Shown here piece after piece: positions 1 through 12,560 of a stretch of DNA of 64,000 bases. The notes under the pieces were generated by a model that was not told the origin of the DNA, searched no databases, and saw only the letters and a program-made list of their open reading frames with translations. Position 1 is the first letter of the stretch; the number at the start of each line of letters is the position of its first letter. The position numbers and the translations under genes were made by a program. Source of the DNA: Atopsyche davidsoni (taxonomy: Eukaryota > Arthropoda > Insecta > Trichoptera > Hydrobiosidae); contig JAILWY010000016.1 in NCBI GenBank assembly GCA_022113835.1, positions 2,886,001 to 2,950,000 of the forward strand, in the 5' to 3' direction.

Positions 1-1070
1 ATTAAAAGTTTATCTACACCTGATTAAGCTCGTTTTTAGCATGTTCAGCTTCATGGAAAAATGGTCGTGATGTTTTCCACCAGAAGATTATAATATTTAA
101 ATTATTTATTATTTTATAAAAAAGTAATAAATTATTGTAACCGAAGCAAGCAATAATCAATTCAATTCATTCAATACAACTTGCCTAAAATTCATTCATT
201 TTCATTTGCTCAGAGAACTAATAGAGCGATTTCTCACAACAATCTTTCCGATGAAAATATTATTACTATAATTTTTTTTACTGAGTACTGAGAAGTCGTT
301 TACAGTTTTTTGTAAACATTGGCAGGTTGTTTTTCTCTATTAATCAAGTGATGCAACATAATTATGAAAATTCAGCTTAACTTATTTTTTATTCGCTTTA
401 AGCCTTCTTACCGAGGAAAGTTGCTAAAAGTTTTTTGTTGTTGTTGATATCTTGTCCCTGAAAAAAATACTTTTTAAGTGGCAGGACCTTGCAGCAGTTT
501 TCAAACAGATGCAGTCTTAACAATAAACATTAAAATATATTGTTATAAAATTTCTGATTAGTGAATTTTTTACGAGCGAAGGATTTGACAAATGAGATCA
601 AACCAAATTGATTTGTATATGCGTACAATCTTCTTTAAATACATCTTGAGGGTTACAAGGTCGTGCCCCCTGATTGTACTAATTCCTTATAAATAAGATA
701 TTTACATTATTATTATTATAAACTATTTTTCATCAATCTGTCAAAAAGTCTAATTAATTTATGATTCGAGTACTGGCAGAGTACTTACAAAGTGGAAAAA
801 ATATATGTTTTATTAAAATAGAAAGCCTGTGGTCTTGCACCTTAACATCCAAGTAAATACGCTTCGAGGTGAGTATTTTAGTTTAAAAAAATATGAAATA
901 AAAAATGATGTACATATCGCATAAGCTAAGTAGCTAACTTGCTGAGCAGATAGAAGTTGGGAATCAGTACAGTACTAGCACTGCCTCCTGCGGGGAGTCC
1001 TGGCGCTCTTTCTACTTCACTTCTTTTATCCGGGAGATCCCCACCGGTGCACGGCAGCGTCACCTCAGCC
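1..1070. other. 5' flank of the first NRF-6-like gene
   Basis: AT-rich sequence without a convincing coding exon. A GTGAGT splice-donor-like site at about 870 could end an untranslated first exon of the downstream gene, but nothing else supports it. The reading frame of the first coding exon stays open upstream of its ATG, to about 957, without recognisable protein features. Confidence 0.4.
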
Positions 1071-4000
1071 ATGTGGGTGAGACGGAAAGTTCCTCTTATG
1101 GCGTGCCTTCTGGCTCTGGCGCTGCCTTTGACGAACGCTATAGATAGTGAGTATGAACTTTGATTTACTTATAATATAATATACACTGTTTACCCTAAGA
1201 AAACCACGAACAGACATGTACAGTGAAATGGTCACCAATCTCCTCTGAGGAGAAGCACTTGGAGAAGATTAAATAGGAAGTCTATTATCGTTTTTATTAT
1301 TGTAATTCACTATGATTTTTATATTTTTCCTTCAGCCCAAAAACCGTACCAAACAGTGACACATTGTGGATGTATTTGTTACAAAACAATCACTCGTGGA
1401 TGTTCTGAACTCCAAATGCGACAATTTTGTCGATCAAACAAAACATCAGACGGAATAATAAAACCGACAACCGATTGATAAAATGTAACAGTTATCCCGT
1501 GCATACATCAATAGACTGAGAGGTTGAGTCATGACCCTCGCAGGCAGCCTGCTGCATTATTATCTTGAAATACCTCCAGCCAGTGTTTTAAATCTTATAG
1601 TGCCTCAAAATTCATGGTTTTGGGTATGACTTTAAACCACGATAACATAAAATTATAATCGTTGATAATTAAATATAAGCTTCAGTGATCCCGTATCATT
1701 TTCTTTAAACGATACTATACCTTTTGAAACACTGTTTATATTAAGCATTGTCATACGGTGTGTGCATCTATGGGTCTCCCTTTCAGTGGAGATGTACTCC
1801 AAGTTGCCAAAACTCTTTGATCTGGAAGACTATGATGCATGCATGGCCACAACCAACGGCTCGTACTGCCTGGTGGATATCGAGCTGGCTGCAGAGCAGC
1901 CGAATACCGTGGAACTGCTGAGCTTCATGAAGGTGAGAGAAAGCTTTTCCGCTGCCAAGTTTGCCCAATATCATTTACAATCTCATTAGACAATAAAAAT
2001 CAACGCTGGAATGAGGAAATTATTAATCAGCCTTCAATTTTTAAAATAAATTTAATATGAAAAATTAAATTTGTGGTTATTAAATTCCTCATGAAGATAA
2101 TTTGAGTTTTGATATATTTTGCTGAGTCAATACAAAAAGTTAGATGGGATTTTTGTATGGTCTGATAGGAGTTCAGCTCAGGAAATCGGAAGAAATGGAC
2201 ATACCGCCATGACGTCTTGCACCGCGGGGTTTGTCGATCCTCGTGCGAGAAGGGGTTGGAGGAGTGCGCGCTGAGAGAACTGCGGACACAGGGCTGGGGA
2301 GGAATTGTACGGTCTCCCCAATGCCAGGGAGACTATGGTGACCCCATTGGACTGACTCACTGGCTATTCCTGACTGTTGTGGGGCTCATCATTCTAGCCA
2401 ACATTGCGAGCAGCATCTATCGCGCTGTGACCAAGCAAAGTGAGTGACGAGTAGAGAACACAATAAGCGATCATAAAGGGTTCTATGCACATTTTTGATT
2501 TTGGATACAGTTCAATATTAGATGAAATTACTGTGACGTCTACTGAGTTTGAGACCTTGTGACAATCGCATGCATCATGTTATAAGCGCACGACCATTGG
2601 CCTGGCACATAGACCACAGCTATAGGCCCTAGACCACAATTACAATCTAACAAGATAGAAGCAATAGCAATGGTTTAAAGAGCTTTAGCGATACAGTACT
2701 ACCGGGGTTCTTGTATTGGAAAGTTGGCTGGAGTATGTTTCTTGATTAGAGACATGAATCATAACTGTGCCAGAGTCAATTTTAATCATTTTAGGGTGCA
2801 GTCTGGTTTTTGTAACTTAATTTCAAAATTCAGGCAGGATAACCTCTCTAACGTTACTGGCCTTTAATGAGGTCTCTGTCTAAATTTGTGCATGAATTAT
2901 TATCTCAGAAGATTTGGCTGATTGTTTATATATTATTTAGTATTTTATATTGAGTTAAGAACCTAGTAGCCTCTTCTTGATGAGCAGGTTCAGATGCGCC
3001 TGCCCGCGGCTTGGTGCGAAGTTTCTCTATCCAGGATAATTGGCCGCTATTGACACGCCATAGTTCCATACCTGGAGCGCAGTGCCTGCGGTTCATCACC
3101 ATGGTGATGGTCATCTCCTCTCATTCGTCTACGGTGATCATCCAAGGGTTTGTGTCCAACACAGAGAGCATAGAGCATGTAATATATATTTTTTCAAACT
3201 TTATAAAATGATTAGAACAATTAGATGATAACAAGTACAATTTACAAAAGTATTAACTTAAATTAAAGTATTACTTAAAGTATTAATATAATAGAATACC
3301 AAAATACAAAAAAATATTTTATAAAATGGATATTTTATTGAAATTCAAACTCCAAATCAGAACTTCAGACAGAAAGCTTAGTCTTTATTGTCATTTGAAA
3401 TAGTTATATTAATACAAATTATACTTAAGTTTTTAAAAGATTTTATGATAATTTATTTCCATGTAATAATATGCTCTTTCAGAAATATTCATTAGCCATT
3501 GCAAGGATTGCTGCGGTGATGTCATTTGTTGTTCACACATTTTTCTGCTTATCGAGTTTCTTTATGACATTAAATTTCTTGAAAAACATAGAAAAATATT
3601 CGCGATTTAGCATCTGGTTATATCCAAATTATATCCTGAATCGTTGGTTAAGGTGAGAATGAAATATATTTTTTAAATTTAATCACATACATTTTTTAAA
3701 CTAATCAATGAGATTTTTATTTAGGATAATAAGATAATGATGACATATTCTGAATAAGGAAATTTCAAGTATCTCAATCAGTTTATAATTTTTTTTCAGA
3801 CTTGTGCCATCATATGCTATTATTATATGGTTCATGTGCACTTGGTTTGAGCATACCGGCGAAGGTCCCTTGTGGGAGACACTGATAAACCGTGAGTCTC
3901 TCACTTGCCGCCATACTTGGTGGCACAACCTCCTCTTCATCCGTAATCTTATGGGAAGGCATCGATGTGTGCACTCTGCATGGTAAACACTTTTTTCTGT

Positions 4001-6012
4001 GAGATAATGACATTGAAATGGTTTCGGAGTAAGTACACACAGCAAACTGTTTTCAGGTACTTGGAGGTAGACTTCCAGCTGTTCTGCGTGTGCATGGTTG
4101 TCTTGATGGTGATTTGGCTTCTTCCAAAGTCGGCCAAGCCCTTATTTGTACTCACATTAGGGGTGGGAGTAATCACACCTGGAGCTCTCACTTTATTTAA
4201 TGATTATTTTCCGTACATTTTTTCAAGTCCTGAGTAAGACTTTATTTAATTATTCATAACTGATTATAAAATATAACTTTTTTTAAATAGACTGTTAGGT
4301 TATGGTAAATTCACAACTGAAAAAAACAAATAAGATAATTATCACAACTTAAAAAGTTTACAAAGTTACAAGCTATTTAACCCAATGTCATTTATCTTTT
4401 CTAAACAAAAATATTTAGTTTTTTGGCAAATAATTTCATTAGAAAATCTTTTTTTCTTCATCTTTTTATATGAAAACTGTTAATCTAAAAAAATCAGTTT
4501 TGATTCTTTGACATCAAACCAACGCGTATTTAACATTTTTCCAGAGATTTGAGAGAATTCTCAGTCAATGATGAAGTCTCCGTCAATGTGTACACACAAA
4601 TGTATGGGAACTTGACTGGCTACGCTCTGGGAATGATCGCCGGCTATATGCAATACCATATTGAGAAGAATCAAATGAAAGTACCCGTGTTGAAGGTTAA
4701 TGACTAATAAAATGATAAACAATCTAGGTTTTAACAGTCCAAGCAATTTTATAATAATTATTAACATAACTTTCCTCGCAACTATTTACTAACATTAGAG
4801 TATAAAAAAACAAAGGGTATTGAGCAACTGTTAACTATATATTAAAACATGTAACATTTATATTTTAAAATATTAATTGATTAATTGTTTTTTTTAACAT
4901 AAAGAATAGGACTATTTATCTTCCTTATTGTGAATGAAGGCTTTTTACCAAACTTAATCAATACTTCTATGTTGAATGATGTATTTTCAGATAAAGCTGT
5001 CCATGTACTCTTCCCTGCTGAACGTGGCCGGGTGCTTGCTGGGAGCCTTGCACTTTGGCAGTGAGAGTTACGTGAGCAGTCCGTTCTTCGGAAGCATGTA
5101 CGCGGCCTCTTACAAGCCGGCATTTGGGGGCTTCATAGCTGTTTTCATACTTACCATGGCCAATAATGTCACAAGTAAGTATGATTACATTTTGAGGAGC
5201 CGTATGTTATTAAGATTTTTCACTCCTAGCGAATCTCCCGAGGTTGGCCTTGCCACTAGCTTGCATTATATAATATAAGAGTGATCAAGTATCTCTAATC
5301 TAATCAAATAACATATAATATTTTCAGGTGTGATTCGTACGTGCGTTGAGTGGATTCCTTCCGAGGCGTTGGGTCGGCTATCATATAGTGCCTTTTTGAT
5401 CCATCCAATTATTCAAAAGATATTTATTGCTTCGCAGAAAAAACCCCTTCATTACTCAGACTACTTTTTGGTAAGCAGTTAAAATACAAATAAAATTCTT
5501 ATAAGACGTGGAGTATGTTGATAAATCTGGGCGGATGTTCGGTTCAGACAGATCTCTGCTGAAATGCAAAAGAAAACCACGAAACTTTATTAAAAGAAAG
5601 TTCTTGATCTACTGTAGTACTGTAGCAATCAAAACTTTGCGTTTCTTTAAAAGAAGACAAAACCGATCACTTGATCGGTTTTGACATAATCATTGGAATT
5701 ATCGAGCTTTTATAATTGAAATTATTTATCAAAATAAGATTGATGTGGAATATAAATGTGTACTTAGCCCTGACGTGTAACTTTGTTTGTTTGTAGTTAC
5801 ATTTCAATATATCTAGTATTGTGATGTCGTATATGCTCGCAATACCCCTTTGGCTGTTGGTGGAGATGCCTTTTGCAAATTTGATGGTGTTTCTAATGGA
5901 GAGGCAAAAGAGAACATCCCCTAAGACTGAACAAAATAACAGTGAAACAAGAAAAGCTGGAGCATTTGTGATAACCGTTCCTGAGAGTGTGGAAGAGAAT
6001 TCTAGACTGTAA
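1071..6012 (+). CDS. NRF-6-like acyltransferase-3 family membrane protein, complete
   Basis: Spliced gene of 11 exons: 1071-1146, 1787-1932, 2169-2439, 2994-3178, 3483-3652, 3800-3982, 4057-4233, 4545-4695, 4991-5174, 5328-5470 and 5797-6012. All have GT-AG borders and compatible phases and give 633 residues. The start at 1071 is chosen because a signal peptide follows (MACLLALALPLTNA) and the - strand paralogue begins at the same place. Exons 2-3 encode the cysteine-containing extracellular NRF domain. A first membrane helix ends exon 3, and exons 4-11 encode the multi-helix acyltransferase-3 domain. The family-typical TWWHNLLFI segment lies near residue 330, and a histidine in VISSHSS near residue 208 sits where this family keeps its conserved His. 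Known family members such as C. elegans NRF-6 are implicated in lipid or xenobiotic transport across epithelia. The substrate here is unknown. Confidence 0.9.
1186..1275 (+). repeat. Dispersed repeat family 1, copy in intron 1
   Basis: The stretch with AAGAAAACCACGAAC, GTGAAATGGTC and CTCCTCTGAGGAGA matches in order the repeats at 44213-44335 (+) and 36940-37095 (-). It is an interspersed repeat of unknown class lying in the first intron of the NRF-6-like gene. Confidence 0.55.
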
Positions 6013-6703
6013 TTATCTATACCAAAAAAATACTTCAATTATTATTATTTGTTTGATAATATAATTATTTATAGAATATGTTTATTTCCTTTTGAACACT
6101 TTTACTACATAATCAAAGCACATTCTTATATACGGATTGAGTACAAAACAACATCCTGAAATATTTAATCTCGTTGCCAAAACTTACACTGAAGACTTGT
6201 CACCATTTAAAGAATAATCTACTAAAGCTCGTATAAGTAAAGTGTAATTTGATGACTTCATTTTTTGGTTTTACTCTTACGGTTTTACAATTAACCAGGT
6301 GGTCATTAAAGCGCATTTTACAGAAGCCTGCTTCAGTGAACGACTATATACGACAGTTAAGATTATAGATTGTTTGATGAAATACCCCCAAATAACTTCA
6401 TGAAGTCACGCCATGAAAAACTGTCATAGGCATCATGATATATAATTCTATAAGTGCGGTAATGTAACAAAAGTAAAAAAATACAGTAGCGAGTATTGTC
6501 ACGATCAAACACATCTTTTCATATCTCGTCACCAGTAATATTTTTATTTTAAAGCTATTGCAACTTATTGTGTTTTTGACACAAAAAAAATGTACATTTT
6601 ATTTTCAATAATTTTTTTTATTTACAATTGGTATATTTTGTTGGTTCGTAATAAATTAATTTATGCATATTCATTTTCTATAATATATTTATATGATTTC
6701 AAG

Positions 6704-6877
6704 CTGCAATATCCAGGAAATCATTTGTTTTATATGGCATCATTTATGGTTTTAGGCGTTAATACATTTTTTTCCATGAATAATATTTTCTGTAGATTGC
6801 TAAATGGTTTTTCCACTAGCAGATACAGAGGAACAGCTAATAAAAATGATAAGAAAGTACTAGATGCAACGAAGTGA
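6704..6877 (+). other. Orphan terminal-exon-like ORF of the NRF-6 family
   Basis: After a splice-acceptor-like TTTCAAG, a phase-0 frame of 57 codons begins LQYPGNHLFYMASFMVLG, contains one hydrophobic helix, turns basic and stops at TGA. The terminal exon of the complete gene (5797-6012) also begins in phase 0 with L, a polar residue and an aromatic (LHF), contains one helix and ends in a basic tail. Identity is low, so homology is suggested and not proven. It could be an alternative last exon of the + gene, a relic of a third copy, or the inverted last exon of the - strand paralogue. An AATAAA lies at about 6952. The DNA from 6013 to 6703 shows nothing coding. Confidence 0.35.
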
Positions 6878-7196
6878 ACCTAAAATATAAAAAAAAACAG
6901 TATTACTTTTGGCATATAGTTTGTGACTTGAAAGAATTTGATCCCGAATATTACTAATAAAATATTATTTCATATTTTATAAAGCAAAACATTGGTGTTT
7001 AAAATAAATTCATACCGAGACATTTAATTCAAGCACGACTGAATTGAACTTATAATTCAATGCACTAAACGCAAGATCTAATTTAATATGCTTTGTTGCT
7101 TGTTTAAATAGCTAATATGAATATAAGTCTACCTTTATTTTAATATAGATTATTAACTTAGAGAAACATAAATAAATTATGTAGATAAGTACTTAC

Positions 7197-10100
7197 AAAG
7201 TAATATCCTGAGAAGTCTAACGGCTGTTTCTCCAATCCAATGAGACTGATTTGTATAATAGAATGTAGAAAAAAAGCACAGTACGAAAGTTTACTGAGAA
7301 CCTCCAATGGTAAAATCTCAATACATCTTCGCATAAAATCTATAACAAAGCATAATCATTTCATAATTTTAATTATAATAAAGTTCACCGATGTTAGATT
7401 TTTATAGATTCTTACTAGGTATATCGTTGACCATGGTGATTATAAGGAAGCAAATGTGGAATCCAAAAACAGGTTTATATGTTGATGCATAAATGCTGGC
7501 GATTATTCTATTGTAAACGTAATCGTCTCTGTAGAAATAAGTAGATCCAAAAATGTATGCAACGAACAACATTAAAAAGAAGTACATTAATATTTTTATC
7601 TGAAAAAAAATTCAAGGGATTTAAGTTAGATTTTCTAGAAATTAACTGTATCTCATTATTTAATATAATTAATATTATAAACTAAGATTGTTCACATACT
7701 TTTATTAAAACTCCAGAATAAATAATTTGAAGTTGTACCCACCTTTATCTGCGAAAGTGTAACATTTTTTTTTTCATTATAATACTGCACATACCCAGCT
7801 ATCATGCCTAGGATATAACCGGTAATATTTCCATACGATTGAGAGTATATATTTTGAAATGTCCTATCATCAACGAATGATGATCTTATACTTCTGGAAA
7901 ATAAAGAAATGAACCTCTCTATTAGCTGCTCGACAATTTTTATTATAAAAACCCAACAATGATTATGCTAGATATAATAATCTATTAATACTTAAGTTCA
8001 GAAAGCTTGATTAAATTGAACAGTAACTTTCAAGCTGTAAAATACGCCGTACTGATTAAAAACAAACAATATTTCTCTGCTAAATGACCTTAAACTTATT
8101 TTTTTTATTAAACAAAACATGATTATTGATTAAGTACGCTTTATGCAATATGTACTTTAATAAGTTTAATAATTTTTTTTTTTGAACGTGGATTTTGATC
8201 TCACAATTTTTATTATTATTGCAAGTAAATATTGAAAAATTAGACACGGTGTATTTATATTTTATGTTTTAAAAAAAAGAAAGTGACTTACTCTGGGCTG
8301 ATGTCAACAATAGGAGGATAGCTGTAGTAATACGTGAGAGCACCGGGAAGGACGACTCCAGTCACCAGAGCTGTTGCCAGCACTGGCTTCGCCGTACTAG
8401 GGAACCTCCACATCAGCATCAGAAGGCACATGCACATGCAGAACAGTTGGAAGTCCACTGACAAATACCTAACAAAACAAACTGAAAATATTAAAACAAC
8501 GCTACTAGCACTCGGAGCGCTCCCAGGTACCAACTCTGAACATCTCAAAGTGTGTGAAAAGACACAAACAAAATACGTCCGACCAAAACGTCAGAGTAAT
8601 CAACGAAGTTGATCATGTGAGCTTGTACTTAAGATTTGTTTGAATTACCAGGCTTGCGTGACACAAGAGAGGGTTTTCATGATGTTGTGGATGAAGAGCA
8701 GATTGTGCCACCAGGCCTGGCGACACGAGGCCGCTTCTGCTCCCACCGTGGACATCCACAGCGGACCACTTCCCATTTGTTCATACCAGGTTGTAATAAA
8801 GCCCAACACCAGGGCGTACACCGGCGCCAGTCTACGCAAATCAAACCAAATGTTTTAAAAAATTACACAAAACTAGTCAAATATTTTATAACAATTATAG
8901 AAAAGATAAGAAATAATATATTTTAATGAAGATTTTTACTTATTGAATAAATAGTTTAAATGTGAACGTGTTTTTATAAAACTATCATGGTCTTTGAATA
9001 TTAAACTAAAACACAAAATTATTTATTTATAGGTTGTGTAGTTTTATTGTCGAAGAGTCTAGATATATTATAAATGATTACCTCAGCCAGCGTTGAAATA
9101 TACTATATGGAAATATCCAGATATTAAATTTGGGCTTCTGCTCTATATGTTTCAAGAATTGAAGTGTCATGAAGAAGCTTGAAATGCACAAAAATATGTG
9201 AACAACGGCAGTACCATTGGGAAGAACTTGTATATGAATATAGGTGTATTGCTGTAAACATAAAAACATATTCTACTAGTTTATTAATGTTTACTAGGAG
9301 TTTATTATTTTAAAATTTTATCAATCGGCAGTCAGTAAATACTTCTGTCTAAGTAATTATTGAATTTCAATGTAAATTCAAGCATACTTAGAAATAATAA
9401 GTTAACATGGCCATAAAGGTTTTTTCAAGCCACCGTGTCTTTGACTAGTTCCCCATAATTCTGTAAGCAATTCTGATGATTTGATAAAAATTTCCCGTTT
9501 TAAATACATTACAAATACAAAATAATAAAAATTACCTTTTCAAACAAATAAGGGTCATATAAAAAGCTTTTGGCGAGCCCGAAGAAGGCGTGTAAACCAA
9601 TGACTGCGACCATCGTTAGCAGTCGTAGGCATTGCACTCCTGGTTGACGACTGCGGCTAGTCAACTGTCGCCAGTTGTCCTGTATCGAGAAACCCAGCGC
9701 CCAGCTGCGGCCGGGAGCATCTGAGCCAAGAAGCGTGAGTAGATATCTGTTTAATTTTATACGGTACATATAAAACTAAATTAAAAATAGTTGTAAACTT
9801 AATTCTTAAAATCACTTACCGTGATTGGTGTTAGCACAATATATGCTAGATATGATGTTGATGATTACGATGAGCACCACAATACCCAGAAATAGCCAGT
9901 GGGGTAGACCAATTGGTTTATCATAATTCTCCAGGCATACAAGCTTCCGTATTGTACCTTCCCAGCCCTGCGTTCTCAAGTCCCTTAGTGCACAATCTTC
10001 TAGCCTTTCTTCACAAGAGGAGTTACAGATCCCACGGTGTATGATGTCGTGCCGGTACGCCCGCCACCTGAAGGAACTGTACTCCTACCCAGGCACAAAA

Positions 10101-10709
10101 AATGAATATTAATAAGCACATCGTTATTGACGGAGGATTAATTCTATAAGACATATATCGGATATCTCAATTACTGTGTTGTCTTCTACGAGAAAATAGC
10201 CTTTGGCGAAGACGTTTCTCGCGGTTCTCAATCGAACCATGTCATACAATTTCATCAAAGGGATTTTTCTCTTACAAATACTACTAGATAGTAATAATGT
10301 ATCTGCCAGCGATCTTACCAGTCCTATTACTCTATGGATGGCATTTGGGAATATAATATTGAGTTATTGACCTAACCAACTTCGTCAATGACTATCATTA
10401 CTCACCTTCATAAACTGGAATACATCTGCTAATGATGACTTGTTAATTGTAAGTTCGATGTCCACTAGACAGTAAGAGCCGTTAGTATTCACCATGCAGC
10501 CGTCATAGTTGTCCAAACCAAAGAGTTGAGGCATTTTCCTGTATATATTCACTAAAAAATATAAATGTGAAAACTAAAACTCTATCTTTTTTTATATAAA
10601 ATATTGTGAATAGAGCTATGTTAGTTCAGTACTCACTATCTGTGGCCTGTGCTACGGGCAGAGCCGTGCCTAGAAGGCATGCCAATAATAAAGAGTCCCA
10701 GCTCCCCAT
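7197..10709 (-). CDS. NRF-6-like acyltransferase-3 family membrane protein, terminal exon not found
   Basis: Ten exons in transcript order: 10709-10637, 10551-10406, 10084-9820, 9720-9536, 9251-9082, 8831-8649, 8468-8292, 7893-7743, 7599-7416 and 7339-7197. They give 559 codons in frame. Exons 2 and 4-10 have exactly the same lengths as in the + strand paralogue (146, 185, 170, 183, 177, 151, 184 and 143 bp). The protein starts with a signal peptide (LLLACLLGTALPVAQA), then the NRF domain (CVVNTNGSYC-like region; GICNSSCEERLEDCAL) and the acyltransferase helices, including WWHNLLFIHN. Exon 10 ends in phase 0 at GYYF before GTAAGT. I found no terminal exon on the - strand down to 6013. Reading through the donor adds 12 codons and stops at 7158, which would remove the last helix. 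It may be functional with a divergent last exon, or a damaged copy. Confidence 0.85.
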
Positions 10710-12560
10710 GCTTTGAGAAGACGACTCTCCCAACTGGTGATAGTGCTGTTGTTACTTGCGGCTTGACGCACAAGGGAATAGGCCAGAATAACTGATATAG
10801 ACTACTCGAGGAGCAGGCTGGATTGATAATAAACTGAATTTCGATGAAGGAGATAAAAGATGCGCAACTTACAGCACTTTGAACCTTTATATTTTTTCCC
10901 TGCTAAATTTATCCCAAAACTTTTCGAATCATTGCTACTTGTATTGAGTTAATCTCTTTTTTGTAATTAAGCAGACGTATGCACCATCAGCATGAACGTC
11001 AGTTAAATATTGCTACTGTCGAGGTTGAAGATTAGACTTTTTTGTGAATTATGATCACAGTGTGTATATTGTGCAATTTCTGGTACATTTTTGTGAAGCC
11101 GATCTGATTCAACGGATCAAATAAGATAGATGAATTTTTTCTATAAAATTCTAGCAAAGCATTGGCATAGTATTGCTTGAAATGGCACAGATACAAAATC
11201 TTTGTAAATTCTTTTCATCTTTTGATTGTCCAATTTCCAGGTGTTGATGGGATAAGCCGAATTGTTAAAATATGTCTAAAATCATACTATTAATTGGAAC
11301 TCAATACATGCTGTATTTCAAGTCGACTAGGATCTATTCCAGAGATACAGGAAAAGGAGGTATACAACAGGCTCTCCGGAAATATTAATTTGTCACCTTG
11401 GCGTAGTAAAAATACTCAAATCCATGCATCATAACTTGAATTAACTAATTGAAACGAGTGATGGTCAAGTGTTTTTTTTTTAAAATTAATATTTATAGAT
11501 AACCACACTAAAAAATTAAATGATGTATCATGTATTTATTTACATATTATAAGGCTTTGTGAGCAGCTTCTTATTTAAAATAAAAGTATGTCATGGCAGC
11601 ACACACCTCCATAATAGTGATTCTGAAACTACTTTTCAGGGCTGTAATTATGTAATTAGTATTTTCCTGATATTAATTTTAGCCGCAGTCTTATCTTGGA
11701 TGAGAAACAATAAACTATAATACAACCTCTTTAAAAAGTAATAACGATAAGTGCAGCTGAATATGTTAAGTGCAGCTGAATATGTTATTTCAAGGTATAT
11801 TTAAGCTGCATTTTAAATAGTTACGTATATTAGAGCACTTTAATATTATATACAAAAGCATTACTTTACACTTATTTCAATCTCAATTAATAATATATCA
11901 ACTAATTTTGTGTAGAGATACAAGAAGGCTCTTTATTAAACTCCAATGGCAGATATGCCAATGTGGCTCAAATATGAAAAAGGTTGGGAAGTAATGAAGT
12001 TTAGAATTAATATTCAACCATTTATAATTAGGCATAAATAATCCATTCAAAATATGAGCACATTAAATCTAATCAATAAAAAAAGGTTTGGGAATACCAC
12101 AAAAAATCACCCGACAAGAAACTATGTAGATAATTTTTCTTTTTATTAGAACTTGCGTATTTTGTATTTTAAGAAATTAGGTCTAACATGCTTTCTTGGC
12201 CTTTTTATTGGAGTTTATTCAACTTGAGCGAAACGTATGTCCCAAGTGATAATGTCCAAGGAAAGAAAATGGAGATATCTGTAGTCGCAAAGAAAACTGA
12301 GAAAAATACATTTTTGCTCAAATGAGTTAACGGCCGAGCAGATCGAGAAAAATAAGATAAGTCCTAAAAAGCTAGAGCAAACAATACAATAGTATACATC
12401 AATTAGATTTTTATTTGCCTGTTTGCCGGCAGGGGTGGATCGACTCTAACAAAGTAATTAAAAGATATCCTCAGTGGTCATGACATGAGAAGTAGAAGGG
12501 TAATTACGGGGATGAGAATGCGAGGCAGGCAGAAGTTGCAGGGAGGGAACCAAAGGAAAA
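10710..12560. other. Intergenic, no gene seen
   Basis: This is the 5' flank of the - strand NRF-6-like gene. It is AT-rich and holds no recognisable gene. A 17-18 bp unit (AAGTGCAGCTGAATATGTT) is tandemly duplicated near 11751-11785. Confidence 0.5.

Noticed and set aside
5667..6038. - strand frame of 123 codons
   Set aside because: It covers the terminal exon of the + strand NRF-6-like gene and has no family features. It is also not a usable last exon for the - strand paralogue.
6100..7190. Possible - strand terminal exon for the second NRF-6-like gene
   Set aside because: Acceptor-like sites near 6160 and 6430 lead to stops within a few codons, or to frames without a helix, so none was accepted.
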